Assembly: GCA_002454165.1 (NCBI GenBank)
Contig: DKIG01000015.1
Span: forward strand, 1-5,967
Source of the DNA: Gammaproteobacteria bacterium UBA6724
Lineage (GTDB): Bacteria > Pseudomonadota > Gammaproteobacteria > Pseudomonadales > Azotimanducaceae
DNA length: 5,967 bases
Reading direction: 5' to 3'
Positions 1 to 4,060 of this stretch are shown here, piece by piece. How positions within the stretch are numbered: position 1 is the first letter of the stretch; the number at the start of each line of letters is the position of its first letter. The position numbers and the translations under genes were made by a program. A model generated the notes under the pieces. The model made no database searches. It worked only from the letters and a program-made list of their open reading frames with translations, and had not been told where the DNA came from.

Positions 1-288
1 TATGTGCAGATAAATGGAACCATGTTCGGATAACAATTTTCTGAGCAACACCATCCTTGTTCGCAAAAAACCAATAAAATCTTTTCCCGTCAGTTTATCC
101 GAATACGCAATGTTTCCATTTCTGGAGTTGCTGATTGTGGACGCCCTCCCGTCCGTGATCGTAAAATTTCCATTTGTTGAAAAAGGTGGGTCAATATAAA
201 CCAAATCAATCTTTCCTGCCAAACTTCTATTTGCGATCAAATAGTTGAGACTTTCAATATTGTCCCCGTGTATCAATAAATTTTTCAT
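1..288 (-). CDS. Site-specific DNA methyltransferase, N-terminal fragment (runs off the left edge)
   Basis: Reading the minus strand from the ATG at 288-286 gives 96 uninterrupted codons to the window edge, so the gene is cut by the window and not shown to be broken. It begins MKNLLIHGDNIESLNYL and continues IDLVYIDPPFSTNGNF. HGDN (residues 7-10) followed by DPPF (33-36), motif IV of amino-methyltransferases that binds the flipped adenine or cytosine, is the usual N-terminus of enzymes with motif IV ahead of the AdoMet-binding motif (beta-class or type III Mod-like). The fragment ends GSIYLHI, typical just before the next aspartate. It would methylate DNA in a restriction-modification system or as an orphan; a partner nuclease would lie outside. 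About 37% G+C here, well below the rest, suggests transfer. It lies 7 bases after the pterin dehydratase on the same strand. No Shine-Dalgarno precedes the ATG; an in-frame ATG at 315-313 would add nine residues and overlap the previous gene. Family call is firm; target base and type are not. Confidence 0.85.
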   Translation of the reverse strand, partial: MKNLLIHGDNIESLNYLIANRSLAGKIDLVYIDPPFSTNGNFTITDGRASTISNSRNGNIAYSDKLTGKDFIGFLRTRMVLLRKLLSEHGSIYLHI

Positions 289-295
289 ATATTTT

Positions 296-577
296 TTATG
301 TTTGCGGCGTCTCATCAATCTTTGCCAAGGCAAAACTATCCAATTCAACAATCGCCTTGGCAAGTGCTCGGTCTTTTTCTGTGACTTGATGACCCGCATC
401 GTGGGTATTAAGTTTGATGGATACACGATTGTAAACATTGCGCCAGTCGGGATGGTGCTGGTGTTGCTCCGCCAGTTCAGCGACATCCGTCATGAATTGA
501 AACGCCTCTTTGAAATCCCGGAAACTAAGGTTGAGACATAGTCCTGCGTCAGATTCACGCCACATGGTGTTTTGCAT
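296..577 (-). CDS. Pterin-4a-carbinolamine dehydratase (PCD/DCoH family)
   Basis: A 93-aa protein of the usual length for the short bacterial form. The family dehydrates 4a-hydroxytetrahydropterin to quinonoid dihydropterin in the cytoplasm, recycling the pterin cofactor of aromatic amino acid hydroxylases; it also occurs in bacteria lacking those, where its role is less clear. The signature E-x3-H-[HN]-P-x5-Y-x9-H-x(8-15)-D is complete: Glu37, His41, His42, Pro43, Tyr49, His59 and Asp69, with the three active-site histidines 41, 42 and 59 present. The segment FKEAFQFMTDVAELAEQHQ is the family's first long helix. The start at 577 is supported by GGAGGA at 589-584, six bases upstream. No phenylalanine hydroxylase gene is in the window, so the phhB name is not used. 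The AT-rich methyltransferase follows closely on the same strand, but there is no evident functional link. Confidence 0.93.
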   Translation of the reverse strand: MQNTMWRESDAGLCLNLSFRDFKEAFQFMTDVAELAEQHQHHPDWRNVYNRVSIKLNTHDAGHQVTEKDRALAKAIVELDSFALAKIDETPQT

Positions 578-612
578 CTTCTGTCCTCCGAGTAGTCGTC
601 GCCAGGATATTA

Positions 613-620
613 ATTATAAT
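613..620. promoter_or_regulatory. Palindromic ATTATAAT box, possible overlapping divergent -10 elements
   Basis: The eight bases ATTATAAT are a perfect palindrome containing a consensus TATAAT on the plus strand (615-620) and another on the minus strand (618-613). The box lies between two divergent genes, 20 bases before the plus-strand ATG at 641 and 35 bases before the minus-strand ATG at 577, suitable distances for short leaders. Neither side has a good TTGACA-like -35 at 16-18 bases, so the promoter assignment is tentative and would need an activator or tolerance of a weak -35. Confidence 0.4.
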
Positions 621-640
621 ACCAACTCTGAAGAAGGAAG

Positions 641-970
641 ATGACCAATATGCTGCACAATCTCAAGCGCATGGGCCCTCTGCGTAATATGCTACATGGA
701 ACAGCTTTGGTATTGACCCTATTGATGCCATTTGCATGGAAGCCAGACTACGCCGCCGAGCATTGGAATCTGCTCTTCGGCGGTATTCTCCCCGCCGTAG
801 CACCCCTTGTCGTTATCGTCATCATGCAGGATATTTTGCTGAGCCATATCTGGAAATCGGACGCTGACGAGAGCAGTATTATCCGCCTGAACATGATCAT
901 CAAAGCGCATCTGCTTATCGGTGGGCTACTGCTGGCGGCATGGCTGGCGATCTTCCTGCCCCGGTTATGA
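641..970 (+). CDS. Small inner-membrane protein, three predicted helices, function unknown
   Basis: I do not recognise this 109-aa protein. Hydrophobic stretches at about residues 18-33, 44-68 and 87-107 look like three transmembrane helices. The N-terminus is basic (Lys9, Arg10, Arg15), which suggests it faces the cytoplasm; the loop between helices 2 and 3 (WKSDADESSIIR) would then also be cytoplasmic. There is no signal peptidase site and no catalytic or metal-binding motif. GAAGGA at 633-638 lies only two bases from the ATG at 641, so the in-frame ATG at 650 (Met4) with a spacing of 11 is an equally plausible start. It stands alone: divergent from the pterin dehydratase, with the tRNA promoter beginning 11 bases after its stop. 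The full-length frame, start signal and coherent membrane topology make it likely real. Confidence 0.7.
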   Translation: MTNMLHNLKRMGPLRNMLHGTALVLTLLMPFAWKPDYAAEHWNLLFGGILPAVAPLVVIVIMQDILLSHIWKSDADESSIIRLNMIIKAHLLIGGLLLAAWLAIFLPRL

Positions 971-980
971 CCACATGATA

Positions 981-1016
981 TTGACAACAAATGCCCTGAC
1001 CGGGACAATGCGCGCC
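981..1016 (+). promoter_or_regulatory. Sigma70-type promoter of tRNA-Met with G/C discriminator
   Basis: TTGACA at 981-986 matches the -35 consensus exactly. Seventeen bases later GACAAT (1004-1009) matches the -10 at four of six positions, including the conserved A and final T. The next seven bases, GCGCGCC, are all G or C. Such a discriminator is the hallmark of stable-RNA promoters repressed by ppGpp and DksA in Gammaproteobacteria. Initiation near 1016-1018 would give a leader of about 15 bases before the mature tRNA. The promoter lies immediately after the stop of the membrane-protein gene and may also supply the EF-G gene by readthrough. Confidence 0.75.
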
Positions 1017-1031
1017 CTCGCAGGAGCCAGT

Positions 1032-1108
1032 GGCTACGTAGCTCAGTCGGTTAGAGCACAGCATTCATAATGCTGGGGTCGGTGGTTCAAGTCCACCCGT
1101 AGCTACCA
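1032..1108 (+). tRNA. tRNA-Met (CAT), elongator type
   Basis: All cloverleaf elements are present. The acceptor strand is 1032-1038 with its partner at 1098-1104; the D stem is GCTC/GAGC (1041-1044 and 1054-1057). The anticodon stem CAGCA/TGCTG encloses loop TTCATAA, with anticodon CAT at 1066-1068. The variable loop is GGGTC. The T stem GGTGG/CCACC encloses TTCAAGT, then comes discriminator A1105 and encoded CCA at 1106-1108. The acceptor start GGCTACG and overall sequence match E. coli elongator tRNA-Met, not the initiator, which begins CGCGGGG. CAT is also the gene-level anticodon of lysidine-modified tRNA-Ile2, but that tRNA has a GGCCCC-like acceptor, so Met is preferred. Oddities: the first acceptor pair is G1-U72 in place of G-C, and loop position 32 is U. 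The 51 bases to the EF-G start hold no terminator. Confidence 0.96.
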
Positions 1109-1159
1109 TCTGCCTTCGCGGGGAGCAAACACACAAGCACTGATAGACGAGTTACTGTA

Positions 1160-3238
1160 ATGACTGATTTAAGCAAGTACCGAAATATTGGCATATTTGC
1201 CCATGTGGATGCGGGCAAGACCACCACCACCGAACGCATCCTGAAATTGACTGGGAAGATTCACAAGTTGGGCGAGGTGCATGACGGCGCCGCAACGACG
1301 GACTTTATGGAACAAGAGCAGGAGCGGGGTATCACGATCCAGTCCGCCGCCACGACCACCTTCTGGAAGGACCATAGACTCAACATCATTGACACCCCGG
1401 GGCATGTGGACTTCACCATTGAGGTCTATCGCTCCCTGAAGGTTCTGGATGGTGGTGTTGGTGTTTTCTGTGGCTCAGGTGGCGTGGAGCCACAGTCGGA
1501 AACCAACTGGCGTTATGCCAACGACTCCGAGGTGGCACGGATTATATTTGTCAACAAACTGGACAGGGTGGGCGCAGATTTCTACCGGGTCCTTACACAA
1601 ATTGAAGACATACTCGCGGCGCAACCACTTGTTATGACGCTACCCATCGGTGTGGAGGATGACTTCAAGGGTGTGGTGGAATTGCTAACTCGCACGGCAT
1701 GGATCTGGGACGATTCGGGGGATCCCCAAAACTACCATACAGAGGATATTCCTGCTGATATGGCAGACAAGGTTGAAGAATGGCGGGAAAAGTTGATTGA
1801 AACTGTCATCGAATATGACGAAGAAGCCATGATGAAATACCTGGAAGAAGAGGAGGAACCCTCCATTGAGGTACTAAAAAAATGTGTCCACCAGGGCACC
1901 GTAAATCTTGATTTCTTCCCGACCTTTTGTGGTTCCGCATTCAAAAACAAGGGCATTCAACTGGTGTTGGACGGCATAGTGGATTATCTACCTGACCCGA
2001 CAGAGGTCAAACCGCAGCCGGAGATTGATCTTGAAGGTAACAAGACGGGCGAGTTTGCCCTGGTGTCGGCGGACAAGCCGTTGCGGGCACTGGCATTCAA
2101 AATTATGGATGATCGGTTTGGTGCCCTGACATTTACGAGAATCTATTCTGGCAAAATTAAAAAGGGCGACAGCGCACTTAATACCTTTACCAAAAGGACG
2201 GAGCGAATAGGCAGAATAGTCGAAATGCACGCCGACGAACGGATTGAATTGGATTCAGCCCAGGCGGGCGACATAGTTGCGCTGATCGGGATGAAACATA
2301 CCCGCACCGGGCACACCCTCTGTGACCCGAACCAGCCCGCCACCCTGGAACCCATGGTATTTCCGGCCCCGGTGATTTCCGTCGCCATCCACCCTAAAGA
2401 CAAGGGTGCCTCTGAGAAGATGGGAGTTGCATTAACCAAGATGATTCAGGAAGACCCTTCCTTCCGTGTTGAAACCGACAATGAATCGGGCGAGACGATC
2501 ATCAAGGGTATGGGCGAACTGCATCTTGATATCAAAGTTGACATTCTCAAACGTACTCACAACGTGGACGTCGACATGGGTGCGCCTCAGGTTGCTTATC
2601 GTGAATCTCTGACCCGCCGTATTGAGGATACCTATGTGCACAAAAAGCAGACTGGTGGCGCGGGCCAATTTGCGAAAATTGACTATATTATTGAGCCGGC
2701 GGAATCTGGTAGCGGATTTGAATTTGAATCGGCGGTTACCGGTGGCAATGTGCCGCGGGAATTCTGGCCCGCAGTCAAAAAGGGTTTCCAGGTCTGCATG
2801 GAAAAGGGCCCGCTAGCGGGCTACCCGTTGCTTGATGTAAAAATTACCCTGGTTGACGGGGCGCATCACGCGGTTGACTCCTCGGCAATTGCGTTTGAAC
2901 TCGCCGCCAAGGCCGCCTATCGACAATCAATGCCAAAGGCGGCGCCGAAGCTGATGGAGCCGATTATGAAGGTTGATGTATTCACCCCGGAGTTGCATGT
3001 GGGCGATATTATCGGCGACCTGAACCGAAGGAGGGGCATGATCCAGGGGCAAGATACCACCGCTATGGGCATCAGAATCAAAGCCACTACGCCTCTGGCG
3101 GAGATGTTTGGTTATATCGGTGACCTGCGTACCATGACCTCCGGGCGGGGTCAGTTCACGATGGAGTTCAGTCATTACGATTCCTGCCCGAACGGTGTTG
3201 CGGAGGATGTCATCAGGAAGGCGAAGGCCGCCGCCTAA
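1160..3238 (+). CDS. fusA2: Elongation factor G, second paralogue (EF-G 2 type)
   Basis: A 692-aa translational GTPase that moves tRNAs and mRNA through the ribosome after peptide bond formation and can act with RRF in recycling. The G domain has G1 AHVDAGKT (14-21), G2 threonine at 59, G3 DTPGH (78-82, catalytic His82 corresponding to E. coli His92), G4 NKLD (132-135) and G5 GSAF (258-261). Domain II spans about 300-395, III 400-475, IV 478-600 with the tip DGAHHAVDSS (566-575, His570 matching E. coli His583), and V from about 601. Compared with E. coli EF-G (704 aa) it lacks seven residues before the HRLNIID segment and has an acidic run, Glu229-Glu233. Phrases such as EVYRSLKVLDGGVGVFCGSG match my memory of Vibrio and Pseudomonas EF-G 2, not the canonical str-operon protein. 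No rpsL, rpsG or tuf flanks it. Only a weak GAG at 1149-1151 precedes the ATG, but the N-terminus aligns with the family. Confidence 0.96.
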   Translation: MTDLSKYRNIGIFAHVDAGKTTTTERILKLTGKIHKLGEVHDGAATTDFMEQEQERGITIQSAATTTFWKDHRLNIIDTPGHVDFTIEVYRSLKVLDGGVGVFCGSGGVEPQSETNWRYANDSEVARIIFVNKLDRVGADFYRVLTQIEDILAAQPLVMTLPIGVEDDFKGVVELLTRTAWIWDDSGDPQNYHTEDIPADMADKVEEWREKLIETVIEYDEEAMMKYLEEEEEPSIEVLKKCVHQGTVNLDFFPTFCGSAFKNKGIQLVLDGIVDYLPDPTEVKPQPEIDLEGNKTGEFALVSADKPLRALAFKIMDDRFGALTFTRIYSGKIKKGDSALNTFTKRTERIGRIVEMHADERIELDSAQAGDIVALIGMKHTRTGHTLCDPNQPATLEPMVFPAPVISVAIHPKDKGASEKMGVALTKMIQEDPSFRVETDNESGETIIKGMGELHLDIKVDILKRTHNVDVDMGAPQVAYRESLTRRIEDTYVHKKQTGGAGQFAKIDYIIEPAESGSGFEFESAVTGGNVPREFWPAVKKGFQVCMEKGPLAGYPLLDVKITLVDGAHHAVDSSAIAFELAAKAAYRQSMPKAAPKLMEPIMKVDVFTPELHVGDIIGDLNRRRGMIQGQDTTAMGIRIKATTPLAEMFGYIGDLRTMTSGRGQFTMEFSHYDSCPNGVAEDVIRKAKAAA

Positions 3239-3297
3239 TCTGATGGCGGATACGGATAAACCTTGTTTGAGACTGTCAGAGTTCCGACTATGAAGAG

Positions 3298-3369
3298 TTG
3301 AGTTTCAAGAAGATAGCGAAGCAGTTGGTGCGGCACCCGGAGCGGTTTTTTGAGGAGGAGGAAGCATGA
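3298..3369 (+). other. Possible 23-codon reading frame overlapping the next ORF by ATGA
   Basis: After an in-frame TGA at 3268-3270 this frame is open to a TGA at 3367-3369. The only plausible starts are TTG (3298) and internal TTG or GTG codons; from 3298 it would encode MSFKKIAKQLVRHPERFFEE and three more residues, a basic amphipathic segment with an acidic tail. Its stop overlaps the ATG of the 52-codon ORF in the four-base ATGA arrangement common in operons. There is no good ribosome binding site, and the frame could be the remnant of a longer gene or chance. It contains a T6 run at 3346-3351 after a three-base-pair CCG-GAG-CGG hairpin, too weak to call a terminator for EF-G. Confidence 0.2.
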
Positions 3370-3524
3370 GAGACTACCTGGAAGAGGAAGCGGCACGGCA
3401 AGCAAGACCGGCGGTCAGGGCGCGCGAGCGGCAGCGACAGTGGCGCTACGCTAAGCTCATTATAAGCAGGTTCATTACAAGCAGGGACATTACAAACAAT
3501 TTGACACTAAGAGAGGTCAGCTGA
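3366..3524 (+). CDS. Small ORF, 52 aa, coupled to the downstream secreted protein gene
   Basis: I do not recognise this protein. The frame opens at ATG 3366 behind an exceptionally strong Shine-Dalgarno tract (GAGGAGGAGGAAG, 3352-3364; the AGGAGG core ends seven bases before the ATG). It closes with TGA at 3522-3524, whose last base is the first base of the next gene's ATG. The peptide has an acidic start (MRDYLEEEAA), an Arg/Gln-rich middle (residues 11-30, nine arginines or lysines) and a C-terminal part made of three pentapeptide units, LIISR, FITSR and DITNN, encoded by a 15-base tandem repeat. It has no signal peptide or membrane segment. It could be a real small protein, a leader whose translation opens the downstream start site, or a decayed gene fragment. 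The ribosome binding site and TGATG junction favour translation; the low-complexity composition argues for caution. Confidence 0.45.
   Translation: MRDYLEEEAARQARPAVRARERQRQWRYAKLIISRFITSRDITNNLTLREVS
3456..3500 (+). repeat. Three imperfect 15-base tandem repeats
   Basis: Units are CTCATTATAAGCAGG (3456-3470), TTCATTACAAGCAGG (3471-3485) and GACATTACAAACAAT (3486-3500). The first two differ at two positions; the third is more diverged but keeps CATTACAA. The unit is five codons long and in frame with the 52-codon ORF, so copy-number change would not shift the frame. The array lies just upstream of the secreted-protein start at 3524. Confidence 0.75.
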
Positions 3525-3922
3525 TGTTGATTCGTCAATCTGCTTTCATCGCTACTTTTATCACTGCCTTTATCACGAGCCTGGCAATCTCGGCTCAGGC
3601 TGTCGCCCAGTCCAACGGCGAGTTGAGAAGGCTTGATGCCGCCGCCGACTATGAGGCTTACGATCTAGCCACCGCCGCCTGGGGCACTCCTGAAGCCTTC
3701 TGGATAGGCTATGCCGAAAGCAAAGGCGGGCTCACCTGGGGTCAGGGTACTGTCTATCCCCCTTATAAAGAAGTGAAAGAATTTGATACTTTCATGGTTG
3801 AGGTGGATGAAGGTATCTGCCTGATGGAGTTCTTTCATTCCCGATGGCGGAGAGCCAATGATGTTCGGCGCTGGCACCCAGATTTCAACATGGTTGGTGG
3901 TTGTCCATGGGTTTTTGATTGA
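3524..3922 (+). CDS. Exported tryptophan-rich protein of unknown function, 132 aa
   Basis: The N-terminus is a classical Sec signal peptide: Arg4, a hydrophobic core to about residue 23, then AQAVAQS with a likely signal peptidase I cut after Ala28. The mature protein, about 104 residues, would be periplasmic or secreted. It has six tryptophans (53, 60, 72, 108, 117, 129), many other aromatics, and exactly two cysteines (99 in EGICLMEFF, 127 in GGCPWVFD) that could form a disulfide. No catalytic motif or known domain is recognised. The aromatic, compact C-terminus suggests a small beta-rich domain, but that is inference. Its ATG shares a base with the stop of the upstream small ORF, and GAGAGG at 3511-3516 offers a ribosome binding site. 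The DUF3604 lipoprotein follows 138 bases later on the same strand, so a joint envelope function is possible. Confidence 0.82.
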   Translation: MLIRQSAFIATFITAFITSLAISAQAVAQSNGELRRLDAAADYEAYDLATAAWGTPEAFWIGYAESKGGLTWGQGTVYPPYKEVKEFDTFMVEVDEGICLMEFFHSRWRRANDVRRWHPDFNMVGGCPWVFD

Positions 3923-3944
3923 ATTGCCTCTGCGTTGCTACTGG

Positions 3945-3982
3945 GACATCCGAATGTCTGAAATTGCCAAGCAGGCAGTTTT
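3945..3982 (+). other. Two small hairpins between the secreted protein and the lipoprotein gene
   Basis: GACAT-CCGA-ATGTC (3945-3958) is a perfect five-base-pair hairpin with a four-base loop. It is followed by TGCC-AAGCA-GGCA (3965-3977), then G and TTTT (3979-3982). The second resembles a weak intrinsic terminator, but the stem is only four pairs and the T run short. They could attenuate or protect the transcript between the two genes; the evidence is structural only. Confidence 0.3.
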
Positions 3983-4047
3983 AGACAAGCAGAAGGTGTC
4001 GGAGTAGCATTGAGGAAGATCAAATTTGGAAGTCCGTTACATCATTC

Positions 4048-4053
4048 GGAGGA
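4048..4053 (+). promoter_or_regulatory. Ribosome binding site that fixes the lipoprotein start
   Basis: GGAGGA lies seven bases before ATG 4061. It decides between this start and the upstream in-frame TTG at 4010, which has no such site and would put 17 polar residues in front of a lipoprotein signal peptide. Confidence 0.85.
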
Positions 4054-4060
4054 AAAGATA

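Noticed and set aside
14..199. Plus-strand frame of 61 codons
   Set aside because: It is antisense to the methyltransferase fragment, which carries clear HGDN and DPPF motifs.
245..541. Plus-strand frame of 98 codons
   Set aside because: It lies antisense to the pterin dehydratase, whose full catalytic signature and good ribosome binding site are on the minus strand; the plus frame shows no family features.
1066..1068. CAT anticodon as tRNA-Ile2 (lysidine) or initiator tRNA-fMet
   Set aside because: The acceptor stem GGCTACG and body match elongator tRNA-Met; the initiator would begin with an unpaired C1 and have three G-C pairs at the anticodon stem base of the loop.
3327..3351. Intrinsic terminator for the EF-G gene ending in T6
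   Set aside because: The hairpins are GGTG-CGG-CACC and CCG-GAG-CGG, with four and three pairs; they are too weak, overlap each other, and the T run lies in an open frame.
3345..3353. Programmed -1 frameshift at the T6 run
   Set aside because: The bases do not form an X XXY YYZ heptamer in the open frame, and a -1 shift runs straight into TGA at 3351-3353.
3456..3500. CRISPR-like repeats
   Set aside because: The units are 15 bases, contiguous without spacers and degenerate.
3501..3529. TTGACA as a -35 for the secreted-protein gene
   Set aside because: No -10-like hexamer occurs at 16-18 bases; those positions fall on the start codon itself.
4010..4060. TTG start giving a 635-aa DUF3604 protein
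   Set aside because: It has no ribosome binding site and would put 17 polar residues before a complete lipoprotein signal; ATG 4061 has GGAGGA at seven bases.
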